In this document: positions 36,283 through 44,250 of the stretch, piece after piece | Layout of the letters: every line of letters starts with the position of its first letter | Position numbering within the stretch: position 1 is the stretch's first letter | Assembly: GCF_009720655.1 (NCBI RefSeq) | Contig: NZ_WNKS01000010.1 | Coordinates: forward strand, 62,001 to 126,000 | Reading direction: 5' to 3' | DNA from: Rhodoblastus acidophilus | GTDB taxonomy: Bacteria > Pseudomonadota > Alphaproteobacteria > Rhizobiales > Beijerinckiaceae | Length of the DNA: 64,000 nt | Notes under the pieces: model-generated | What the model saw: only the letters and a program-made list of their open reading frames with translations | Told to the model about the DNA's origin: nothing | Databases searched by the model: none | Position numbers and translations under genes: made by a program

Positions 36283-36570
36283 TTCGCCCTGGACGACTTC
36301 GGCGCGGGAATGTCGTCGTTTTGCTATCTCAAGCACCTTCCTGTGGATTATTTGAAAATTGACGGCAGCTTCGTCAAAGACATGCTCCATGATCGGATCG
36401 ATCGCGCAATGGTTGAAATGATCCACCACCTTGCCCGCACCACCGGCAAGAAAACTGTTGCGGAATTTGTCGAAAACGCGGATTTGCTGGAAGCGCGTCG
36501 ATTACGCACAAGGCTATTTCGTCGGCATGCCGGAGCCTTTCGCCGAAGATTGCGAATGGGTTCATCCCAC
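36283..36570 (+). pseudogene. EAL-domain (c-di-GMP phosphodiesterase) fragment
   Basis: Translation gives [20 protein letters not shown], then [14 protein letters not shown], the typical EAL motifs, and later [15 protein letters not shown] frameshift follows before [15 protein letters not shown]. The N-terminal half of the domain, including the EAL signature, is missing. It faces the chemotaxis pseudogene, so both are remnants of one degraded signalling region. Confidence 0.82.
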
Positions 36571-37157
36571 CAGCGAAATTGCAATGTCCCCATGCCAGTC
36601 CGGCTTAGAGCCATCTTGCGGCGACGCAGCCGTCGCCGCAGCGTAAAACGCAACGCCTTCTCGGACCTTGCTGTTCCAGATGCTCCGGCGGCCCCAGTAT
36701 GCCCCCGACCCGCTATCGACTTCGGCTCAATGGCGGCAGGATCTGTCCGTCGCCAACTTCCTCGTCAAGGCCGACGAAATAGCCAGCACCCAGAAACGGG
36801 CGTCGTGGATGGCGAAGCAATAGGAATTTTCCCTTTTTTGCAAAAGTTATCGATTGGTTCAGGCGGCTCGGAGTTTCTGCTTCTGGCGCATTGCGGTCAA
36901 ATCCCGCGAACGTCAGGCCGAGACAAGTACGCGTCTGCCCGAATGCAGCGCGTTGGCGCGCCCTGCATTCCTCCTGCCCAAACAACCAGGCGCTTGTATT
37001 GGCCTTAAAGCAAACCTAGGCACGCGCAATCTTTAAAGGGTAGGTATAAGGTTACATCAGATTTTCGCCAAGCTGCATCATGCATAAAGAATTTGCATTC
37101 AAGAAATAGACAAATAGCGCTACCGCAGGACAATCGATCACGGAAGAATACGAGCCG
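36571..37157. other. Non-coding or decayed stretch before the mobilisation genes
   Basis: Short ORFs on both strands lack start signals. A minus-strand stretch near 36713-36870 ([20 protein letters not shown]) faintly recalls an HNH-type endonuclease, but nothing complete is present. The right end (37040-37150) is AT-rich and may carry the promoter of the mobilisation genes. Confidence 0.35.
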
Positions 37158-37198
37158 TGTCGCGTAGACGCGACAGTTCGCCAGGGGGCTCCGCCCCC
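37158..37198. promoter_or_regulatory. Candidate oriT: two hairpins before the mobilisation genes
   Basis: TGTCGCG-TAGA-CGCGACA (37158-37175) and GGGGGC-TCC-GCCCCC (37184-37198) are perfect stem-loops within 41 bases, just upstream of the MobC-like and relaxase genes. In mobilisable elements the nick region usually lies here, with inverted repeats bound by the accessory protein. No nick sequence can be assigned. Confidence 0.35.
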
Positions 37199-37240
37199 GT
37201 GGACCCCCGTGAAAAGGCGGCGCTGCCGCGCCGAACACTG

Positions 37241-37606
37241 ATGCGCAACAAAAATCCTCGTCCTGTGCTTTATCCGCTGGTTCTTCGCGTGAGGCTGACA
37301 CCTACCGTCCATGCGCGGCTCGTCGCCGAGGCGGGCGACGAGCCCATATCCTCCTACGCGCGGCGCCTCCTCGAAACTTCGAGCGGTCTCCCCATGTCGC
37401 CGCCCGCTCGAGCGCAAGTGCGCGCGCCGGACGATTTGGCCCTCGCCGTGCGCGTGCTGGGCTCCCTCTCCGGCAATCTGCAGAGAATCTATACCACCGT
37501 CGCGGCTGGCGGCCGCGCCGATGACGAGCTCTTGTTGATAAAAGCGGAGATATCCCGGACGTCCGCCGCCGTTCGCGCCGCCATTGGCTGCGAAATCGAT
37601 CCATGA
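37241..37606 (+). CDS. MobC/TraJ-like relaxosome accessory protein
   Basis: The 121-residue protein has a ribbon-helix-helix-like N-terminus (YPLVLRVRLTPTVHARLVAE, ISSYARRLLE) and a C-terminal helical part (ALAVRVLGSLSGNLQRIYTT) as in MobC-type proteins that bind oriT. The ATG at 37241 is preferred over a GTG at 37157, since the longer form would translate the hairpin region. It overlaps the relaxase start (ATGA). Confidence 0.7.
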   Translation: MRNKNPRPVLYPLVLRVRLTPTVHARLVAEAGDEPISSYARRLLETSSGLPMSPPARAQVRAPDDLALAVRVLGSLSGNLQRIYTTVAAGGRADDELLLIKAEISRTSAAVRAAIGCEIDP

Positions 37607-40005
37607 TCGTAAATGCGACCATACGTGGGCCGGGTGGGCTGGCCCGTCATCTCGAACGCGTGGACACCAACGAGCGGGTCCGCACTCGCGAAGATTTGTC
37701 GTTCGACTGCGCTTTCGACACCACCGAAGCGATAGCGGACTTCGCCGCCATGGGATTGGCTCAAAAAATCGAGAAAAGCCTCGTCCATATTTCCGTATCG
37801 CCGGCGCTGCCTCTCACTCTCTCGCAAGAAAAGCGGATGATCGAACTCATCCGGGAGGTCTATGGCGTTTCATCTGGTCAGCCCTGCCATGTTAAAGAAC
37901 ACTTCAAGCCGGGCGAGACCGGACGACCCGGGCACATCCACGTCATCTTTCCGCGTTATGACCACGGACGTGGCGGTCTTATCCCGAGCTCGTTCATAAA
38001 GATCAAGAATGAGCGGATTTCGACCCAGGCGGAGCTGGAATTCGGCCATCCGGTCGTGCCCGGTCCTCACATTGCGAGCGTGAGGAAGTCGCTTGAAAGG
38101 GAACGGCCGGATCTCGCAAGGCTTATCTCCGCACTCACCGCGCCGGAAAGAATCAATGACCAGTTGAAGGTCAGTGACAAAGCACAGGCGCACGACCATG
38201 ATCTCGATCTCGCGGAATTCGGCGACCGTGTCCTGAAGGCTTGGCGCGCCGATGGGCTGGGCGCCCGCTCACTGGCTGAAGCCCGCCTCCGCCTGGCTCA
38301 TGGCGACAAGGCCGTGATGGTCGTCGATCTCGACACCGGTTCGAGCCACTCACTTGTTCGCATTCTCAACGCGGCTTCTAAGAAATCGGGTGCGCCACTG
38401 CGGCTCAAACCGTCGGATCTCGACCACGTGAGGGGCGCCATTCCGGAAGCCGACACGCTCGCGCGCGTGAGAAAGGACGTTCTCCCTGCCGCCGTCGAAA
38501 AGTCGGGCGCCGAACATGACGAGTCGCTGCGGGCAGCGAAACAGGACGCTTTGTCGGCGTTCGACATCGATCTCGTTCGGCGGATCACGCGCGAGCAACG
38601 GGAAGCGGACATGGCTCGCCAGAGGGCACGTGTCGACGCGAAGATCAAATCCCAAGTCGAGGCGATCCGGACAGCCCGGCAAGAGGCGCGCCGTGTGCGC
38701 CAGGAAACGATAAGCCGCGCTTACCGGACCTTGCGTTTTTGGCGCGCCCCTGCCGTCGCGCGCGGCGCGGGGATTGCCGTTGCCTTGCTGACGGGGAGCG
38801 TTGGAATCGGCATTGCAGCGGTCGCGGCGACTGCAATGGTTCGCGGGGTCGAACGTTGGCGGGCCAGGCGCGCCATTTCGCAAGCGCGCAGCGCGCCGGC
38901 TTTGACGTCCAGAGAGGAGATAAGGCGCTATTTCGACGACGTGAAGGCAGCGCGGCAACTCGATCCTGAGGCCATTCCCGTGCATCTGCGAATTCTCGCC
39001 GGCGCCCTTTATAGAGCTGTGGACGAAGGCGTGGCGCCCGATTCTGCATGGGTCACGATGCTGAACAACGGCAAACCCGGCCTCGCGGAACAAATCCTCG
39101 ACTTCGCACAATATAACGCCAGCCCGATCCTCCGGTCGCGCATGCTGGCGATGTTCGATTCGGAGTCGGCAGCCCACGCGCACGAACTTCAACGCGCGGT
39201 CACGCAGGCAAACGGCGTCGGCGGCGGGCCGACCCCCATTCAAGCGCCGTCGATGCCTGCCACGCCGCCGCCGCAGGGCGACATGGATCGCAAGCGTGCC
39301 CTAACGTCGGCGACATCGGCGCCAATGGCGCCCTTTCCTGTTCCTGTATCCCCTGCAGACGCTTTCGATCGGCAGCGCGCCGGTGTAGTTGCCGCCGCCG
39401 CGCCACTGAAGCCAGATTCAACGCTGGCCACACGGCCTTCGACCGCTCCTTTCCGCGCGCCTTCTCCCGAGAGTCCGCCAGCGACGCGCACCGTGCTCAA
39501 TCATCCGGTGGTCATACCGAAACGCGCGTCGACCAATTCAGCTGATCCTGGCTTCCCGCGGCCATCGCCAGCCGCCGATCGGAGCGGCTCCTCGCCAGTC
39601 GCGAGTCTCCCAGCGCCTTGGTCGGCTGCGGCGATCCCCGCACAGCAGCGTGCCCTCGCCGGTGTTTACGCGCAGATCCTACTTTTTGGTTCAAGCCAAA
39701 TTTTAGCCAACTATGGACCGGCATTAAAAACCTTTCTCGGCCCGCACGCTAGGGAAGTCCGCAATCGCATCCACGTAATTAAGAAGGGCCTGAGAGATGC
39801 GGCTCAAAATCCGTCGGACCAGGAGAAACAACGCGCGAAAGCCAAGTTGACCACCGAGCGCGCTGAGCTCTTGGCCATGGCCAATGCATTGCGCGCCAAC
39901 GAGGCTCGTTTCGTCATTGATACCTTGAAATTAGTGCAAGAACTGAAAAGGCATGGACTTGAAGTTCCGCACGCGCACAAACGCGGGACGCAAGTTCTCC
40001 GTTGA
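37603..40005 (+). CDS. Relaxase (MobA/VirD2-like)
   Basis: The 800-residue protein begins MIVNATIRGPGGLARHLERV. It has a relaxase core with SLVHISVSPALPLTLSQEKR and the metal-binding motif GHIHVIFPRYD (HxH), typical of MobA/VirD2-type nicking enzymes. A basic helical middle (RITREQREADMARQRARVDA) follows, then a hydrophobic segment (GIAVALLTGSVGIGIAAVAA, ~residue 395), a Pro/Ala-rich linker and a C-terminal coiled coil. The hydrophobic segment is unusual. It acts with the MobC-like protein and the putative oriT. Confidence 0.78.
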   Translation: MIVNATIRGPGGLARHLERVDTNERVRTREDLSFDCAFDTTEAIADFAAMGLAQKIEKSLVHISVSPALPLTLSQEKRMIELIREVYGVSSGQPCHVKEHFKPGETGRPGHIHVIFPRYDHGRGGLIPSSFIKIKNERISTQAELEFGHPVVPGPHIASVRKSLERERPDLARLISALTAPERINDQLKVSDKAQAHDHDLDLAEFGDRVLKAWRADGLGARSLAEARLRLAHGDKAVMVVDLDTGSSHSLVRILNAASKKSGAPLRLKPSDLDHVRGAIPEADTLARVRKDVLPAAVEKSGAEHDESLRAAKQDALSAFDIDLVRRITREQREADMARQRARVDAKIKSQVEAIRTARQEARRVRQETISRAYRTLRFWRAPAVARGAGIAVALLTGSVGIGIAAVAATAMVRGVERWRARRAISQARSAPALTSREEIRRYFDDVKAARQLDPEAIPVHLRILAGALYRAVDEGVAPDSAWVTMLNNGKPGLAEQILDFAQYNASPILRSRMLAMFDSESAAHAHELQRAVTQANGVGGGPTPIQAPSMPATPPPQGDMDRKRALTSATSAPMAPFPVPVSPADAFDRQRAGVVAAAAPLKPDSTLATRPSTAPFRAPSPESPPATRTVLNHPVVIPKRASTNSADPGFPRPSPAADRSGSSPVASLPAPWSAAAIPAQQRALAGVYAQILLFGSSQILANYGPALKTFLGPHAREVRNRIHVIKKGLRDAAQNPSDQEKQRAKAKLTTERAELLAMANALRANEARFVIDTLKLVQELKRHGLEVPHAHKRGTQVLR

Positions 40006-40249
40006 AGATTCGTCACCCCAGGAGTTGACAGTACCGACCATACGGGCACGAGGGGCGGTTCACCGGCCTCCAACCAGCCATGCGCGCGCCAAAGTATCGA
40101 ACAAGCCGTTAAGAGCACTGCGCTCTCGCCGTTCGCATCGTATGTGCCTGTGGCGCCCATGGAGGATGGTCGATCAAGCCAACGCGCCGCTTTTTTCGAC
40201 GTCTGCCATCCCGGAATTTGATGTGTGTTGAATTCCAGGAACCCCAAAA

Positions 40250-41317
40250 GTGAAGAAAAAAAATTGTGTCTCTGATCTGAACGCTTGTCCGGTCAGCTCA
40301 ACGCCGCCCCATGCGCGCCATACAATAGAGCTCTACGATGAAACTGAGCTTCAGGAGCTCATTCGGTCGATCAAGGGCGCGGCCGACCAGGATTTCGGCC
40401 TTGCACAAGATGAAGTTCGTCGTCTCGCCGTGTTGGAGGGCCTTGCCAAAGGCGTCATGGGTCCACGCCGCGAACTGCTCGTGGGCGACATCGCCATGGT
40501 TGAGCGGCTCGAGAGCCTTAAGAACACGTCGCCATCCTTCTCGGCGGTCATTGACGTCATACGGCGCGAGGCCTGCGCATCGATGCAAACCAAGGCGCCG
40601 ATGCGCTTGACGCCGATGATACTGCTCGGTCCGCCCGGCTACGGCAAGACCCGCATCATTCGCCGGTTGGCGACCGTGCTCGACACACCCTCCGTCTCCG
40701 TCTCCATGAACATGTGCGATGACATTTGTGGTGAACTGATCGGGCACAGCCGATCGTGGCGCGCCGCCCGTCAAGGATCAATCTCTTGCGCTCTGCTGGA
40801 AAACGATTGCGCGGCTCCGGTGGTCGTAATCGACGAAATCGAAAAGGCGATGCGGCAGGGTCGGGACGAGAGCCCGCCAAACGAAATTTGGCTGAGCCTG
40901 TTCGAGCCGGAAAACGCTCGCGTTTTCAAAGACGCTTTCATCGGACTGACGCTGCGGGCCGAGCACATAATCTACCTGGCGACGGCCAATTCTCTGCGGG
41001 GCATTCCAACGCCCGTGCTCGACCGCGCGCTGGTTCTCTCCATCAATGCGCCGGAGGGCGATGAGTGCATCACATTGGCGCGCAGCGTTTTTCGCGCATT
41101 CGCCGCCGACCGGCCGGGCCTTGAAGGCGATCTTGATCTCGCTGCTTACGAAATCCTCGCGCGGCATACGCCCCGCGCGATGTTGAAGCTGCTGTTGCTA
41201 GCCAGCGGATTCGCCGCGGATCGCCGATCTCTGCGGATTGAGGCCGGGGACATTCGCGATGCCGAAAGCATCGTGCAGGCCCGTGGCGAACCGGCGCGCC
41301 GGTACGGCTTCATCTGA
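40250..41317 (+). CDS. Lon-like AAA+ ATPase without protease domain
   Basis: The 355-residue AAA+ protein has Walker A ILLGPPGYGKTRIIRRLA (Lys133), then ELIGHSRSWRAARQGSISCA (as in the Lon AAA module), Walker B VVVIDEIEKA and a sensor segment YLATANSLRGIPTPVLDRAL. The Lon protease and N-terminal domains are absent. The start is GTG with an AGGA site upstream. The 244 bases before it hold no gene. It may handle replication or stability of the element, but that is inference. Confidence 0.75.
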   Translation: MKKKNCVSDLNACPVSSTPPHARHTIELYDETELQELIRSIKGAADQDFGLAQDEVRRLAVLEGLAKGVMGPRRELLVGDIAMVERLESLKNTSPSFSAVIDVIRREACASMQTKAPMRLTPMILLGPPGYGKTRIIRRLATVLDTPSVSVSMNMCDDICGELIGHSRSWRAARQGSISCALLENDCAAPVVVIDEIEKAMRQGRDESPPNEIWLSLFEPENARVFKDAFIGLTLRAEHIIYLATANSLRGIPTPVLDRALVLSINAPEGDECITLARSVFRAFAADRPGLEGDLDLAAYEILARHTPRAMLKLLLLASGFAADRRSLRIEAGDIRDAESIVQARGEPARRYGFI

Positions 41318-41440
41318 TGCGGACATGTGGAACAGGCACGCGGCTCGAGTCTTGGGGATTGGTGATCGGCAGGAAGGTTCGGATTGGATGAAGTCTTTGT
41401 GGGTTTTCCAAATTGGAGGACCCCGGAAAAGGTAAAGAAA

Positions 41441-42172
41441 ATGAATGATTACAGAGATGAAGAAGAGGCGGCTTCGCCTCGCCAGTCTCGCAAGTCGAAG
41501 CACTATCCGTTCGATTGGCCTGAGATTGGCCCCGTAGACCTTCAGATCGGCCCGAGCAATATCTTCTTGACAGACGAATACAAAGATGTTGCGCGTGATT
41601 CAGATCGTGAGCGCCGCATCTATTTCGGCGCGACCACTGGGCTCGCCCGCGTGCTAGCGATTCCGCTGGGCATGCCAATTTACAAAGCTTCAACTTGCCC
41701 GCCGGACGGTCTGGAACGGCGCATGCTGCAGCTCAACGCCGATGCACACGCCGCCGTGGCGCGAGAAGGCGACAACTGGCGTAAGGATCCCGGCTTCACA
41801 CGGTGGTTCCCGAGCCACATCTTCCCGATGCAGCGTCTGTCCGAATGCAGCCCGGTGCGCGTGGAGCCGCGCGGGCTGGTCGTCCGCCTGCCGAAAGAAA
41901 TGGAGCCGGAGGAATTCGACGCGCGGTTCGATGCGCAGATGCGATCGGGCGCTATTGATCTATGGGCAATGACGCCGGAAGGCAGCGCACATTGCGCGGC
42001 GGTTGGTGTCGCGCGCGACGCGGTGCTGCGCCACACTGAATATCCCGGCTGGAAGCGCATGCCTGCGACGGAGCTCGTCGCGTTCTCGATTTACTCGGGG
42101 GCCGACCGGGCGCTCTGCATCGTCGAGAGCATCATCGCCGCGCATTACGGCCTGAAGCGCAAACCGATCTGA
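41441..42172 (+). CDS. Unrecognised island protein
   Basis: The 243-residue soluble protein starts MNDYRDEEEAASPRQSRKSK. It contains RRIYFGATTGLARVLAIPLG, then VRVEPRGLVVRLPKEMEPEE and a helical C-terminus. No domain is recognised. The start is placed at the ATG at 41441 after an AAGG stretch; an upstream start at 41384 is possible. A strong terminator (42219-42255) follows it. Confidence 0.6.
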   Translation: MNDYRDEEEAASPRQSRKSKHYPFDWPEIGPVDLQIGPSNIFLTDEYKDVARDSDRERRIYFGATTGLARVLAIPLGMPIYKASTCPPDGLERRMLQLNADAHAAVAREGDNWRKDPGFTRWFPSHIFPMQRLSECSPVRVEPRGLVVRLPKEMEPEEFDARFDAQMRSGAIDLWAMTPEGSAHCAAVGVARDAVLRHTEYPGWKRMPATELVAFSIYSGADRALCIVESIIAAHYGLKRKPI

Positions 42173-42218
42173 ACCTGACCCCTCGATCGGGGTGCTCAAT
42201 CCAATCCAAATCACGTCT

Positions 42219-42255
42219 GGCGCGCGCGGAAAACCATTTCCGCGCGCCTTTTTTT
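42219..42255 (+). terminator. Rho-independent terminator
   Basis: Arms GCGCGCGGAAA and TTTCCGCGCGC make a strong stem with a short ACCA loop, followed by seven T residues. It ends transcription of the 41441 gene, 23 bases before the next start. Confidence 0.85.
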
Positions 42256-42277
42256 GGTCACAACGAAGGAAAATTCG

Positions 42278-42742
42278 ATGGAATATCCGCACAAGGCTAA
42301 GGGCATAATCATAGCACGCGTCGGAGCGCTGCCGACTCGGGGACGCCCGGATATCACACCTCGCATAGCAAAGGTTTACGAGGAGATCGGTTGCGCGCCT
42401 GACGTGACGACGTCGGACCTGCTGACGAGCTTGATCACGCTCACCGGTCATCTGGGCATCGTATCTGCCCAGAAAGACAAGTTCAGCGCCAAGTGTCGGC
42501 TCGGAGTCCGGCGCACTATTGACGCCACCCTTGCCCTGCTCGCCGCCCGCCAGGCCGGCAACCAATTCGAGCTTACACAGAAAATTCTTGTCGCCGACCT
42601 CGTCGAAAACGGGCGATCCGCTCTCTATTGGGCGCTGTTGGCGTCGATTCATACCGACGTGCGGCTCATCTTCCCGCACTTCGACCGCGAGGCGGCGGAG
42701 AACTGGATCAGGCGCCTGCGCGAGCAATGCGCTGCGGACTGA
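42278..42742 (+). CDS. Small helical island protein, paralogue of the 43700 gene
   Basis: The 154-residue protein has a strong ribosome site (GAAGGA before the ATG). Its middle and end (GVRRTIDATLALLAARQAGN, LLASIHTDVRLIFPHFDREA) align in spacing with the protein at 43700 (GIRIAMRDLIALTAARPA, LSASIRLDIERMNPDFTVEE). That suggests a duplicated, diverged family. It is mostly alpha-helical; function unknown. Confidence 0.65.
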   Translation: MEYPHKAKGIIIARVGALPTRGRPDITPRIAKVYEEIGCAPDVTTSDLLTSLITLTGHLGIVSAQKDKFSAKCRLGVRRTIDATLALLAARQAGNQFELTQKILVADLVENGRSALYWALLASIHTDVRLIFPHFDREAAENWIRRLREQCAAD

Positions 42743-42806
42743 TTATAGAGCCGCCTTCTTCCCGCGGACTGGCGCGTCCACCTATCCGCTCCCAAAGACT
42801 CCACCT

Positions 42807-42831
42807 AGCCGGCGCCGCACGCCGGCTTTTT
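42807..42831 (+). terminator. Rho-independent terminator
   Basis: AGCCGGCG-CCGCA-CGCCGGCT is a perfect 8-bp stem followed by four T residues, between the 42278 gene and the exonuclease gene, 19 bases before the latter's ATG. Confidence 0.8.
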
Positions 42832-42849
42832 CACTATCAGGACCCGAAA

Positions 42850-43572
42850 ATGCCTAAGCCCATTCTCGTATTCGACTGCGAGACCGTCCTCGATCACGCG
42901 GCCGTCGCCCGCGCCCACCGCCTTGATGAAAATGATGTCGTCGGCGCCAAGGCGATCATCGGCGAGGAATTTCCTCCTCCGCCCTATCACGCTCTCGTCT
43001 GTATCTCTGCGCTGTTGGCGGTCTACGATGATGATCGCGCGTGGAAGGTGCAGGAGACCAGGACGTTTCACGCCGGAATTCTGACCGAAGGCCAGATTCT
43101 CGAGAGCTTCTTTGAGCTTGTCAGCTTCACCGGCCCGATTCTGGTCACATATAACGGCTCAAGCTTCGACCTTCCTGCCGTTCGTAGCCGCGCGATGCTT
43201 CATCGGTTGCAAGGGCTGCACTTGACGCTCGTAAGCAACTATTTTCATCGGTTCAGCGAAAACCATATCGACTTGTGTGACGATTTCGCCAGCTTCAACA
43301 ACCGCAACAGAGTCAAACTCGACGAGATCTGCCGCATTCTCGGCGTCGAGGGCAAGGTCGCCGGCATGAACGGCGCGCGGGTAGGCGATCTCGCGGCATC
43401 TGGCGATTTCGCTGCAATCGGCAGATATTGCGCGGGTGACGTCGCGGCGACTTACCGCTTGTTTCTTCTGCGCGAAAGCTTCCACAATCGGCTGACGCCA
43501 GAAGCCCTTAAAGCTAGCCAAGATGGCCTCGAGGCGGCGCTGGCGCGCGACCAGGGCAACGGATGCGCCTGA
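42850..43572 (+). CDS. Predicted 3'-5' exonuclease (PolB-like, DnaQ superfamily)
   Basis: The 240-residue protein has the three exonuclease motifs: VFDCET (Asp9, Glu11), then YNGSSFDLPAVRSRA (Asp of motif II) and RYCAGDVAATYRL (motif III Tyr/Asp). This is the DNA_pol_B_exo2 type, a stand-alone proofreading-like nuclease. It could trim DNA or act in repair or defence of the element. It stands alone between terminators. Confidence 0.85.
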   Translation: MPKPILVFDCETVLDHAAVARAHRLDENDVVGAKAIIGEEFPPPPYHALVCISALLAVYDDDRAWKVQETRTFHAGILTEGQILESFFELVSFTGPILVTYNGSSFDLPAVRSRAMLHRLQGLHLTLVSNYFHRFSENHIDLCDDFASFNNRNRVKLDEICRILGVEGKVAGMNGARVGDLAASGDFAAIGRYCAGDVAATYRLFLLRESFHNRLTPEALKASQDGLEAALARDQGNGCA

Positions 43573-43645
43573 TCACGCACGGCCCCGCTGCCACTCGGGC
43601 GACGCCCGCCGATCTGACCCCACCGCGTACAGCCATCTGCAATTC

Positions 43646-43679
43646 AGCCCGCCGACGTAGGTCGCGCGGGCTTAATTGT
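43646..43679 (+). terminator. Probable terminator hairpin
   Basis: AGCCCGC (43646-43652) and GCGGGCT (43666-43672) form a 7-bp stem with a 13-base loop, followed by TAATTGTTTT. Weaker than the two preceding terminators, but in the same position relative to its genes. Confidence 0.5.
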
Positions 43680-43699
43680 TTTCATAATGGAGCAATCTC

Positions 43700-44167
43700 A
43701 TGCCGAAACCACTGATTAGCTATACAATTCCGCTTCTCAAGCTTGATGCGCTTCGGAACAACGACTTCCGGCTTTCGCCTCTCGAAGTTGGATTTTTCGA
43801 GCGGCTCGGAACGCGCGCCGTCCAGTTTTCGGATGTCTTTGACGCCCTGCTGGCCATCGCGTTCACTTGCGCCAAAGCCGAAGCCGAAGCGTCGGCGCAC
43901 GCCGTCAGCGCTGCGTGTTTGGCAGGCATTCGGATTGCAATGCGCGATTTGATCGCACTCACGGCTGCGCGGCCAGCTTCTAGCGAAACAGAGATCGTCC
44001 GGAAGATCATGATTGATCGCTGCATCGCACAACAAGACGACGACAGCAACCTGACGGCCCTCCTATCGGCAAGCATTCGCCTGGACATTGAGCGGATGAA
44101 TCCGGATTTCACGGTGGAGGAGGTCGAGCTCTGGATCGAGGCGAAGCACTCCCAGGCGGAAACTTGA
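43700..44167 (+). CDS. Small helical island protein, paralogue of the 42278 gene
   Basis: The 155-residue protein MPKPLISYTIPLLKLDALRN has a mainly helical fold and shares the spacing of motifs in its C-terminal two thirds with the protein at 42278. The ATG at 43700 has a GGAG 8 bases ahead. It directly precedes the restriction-like operon (84-base gap), which lacks an obvious strong promoter of its own, so read-through is possible. Confidence 0.65.
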   Translation: MPKPLISYTIPLLKLDALRNNDFRLSPLEVGFFERLGTRAVQFSDVFDALLAIAFTCAKAEAEASAHAVSAACLAGIRIAMRDLIALTAARPASSETEIVRKIMIDRCIAQQDDDSNLTALLSASIRLDIERMNPDFTVEEVELWIEAKHSQAET

Positions 44168-44250
44168 CGTTTGAAAACGTCCAATTGCCGCTGGCGCATA
44201 AAAAACGAGCATGGCACAAACGATGAACCCTTTGATTCGCGTGGTTGCCT

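Noticed and set aside
36713-36870. HNH endonuclease remnant on the minus strand
   Set aside because: Only about 25 residues faintly resemble the family; no catalytic HNH motif or start, so it is not called.
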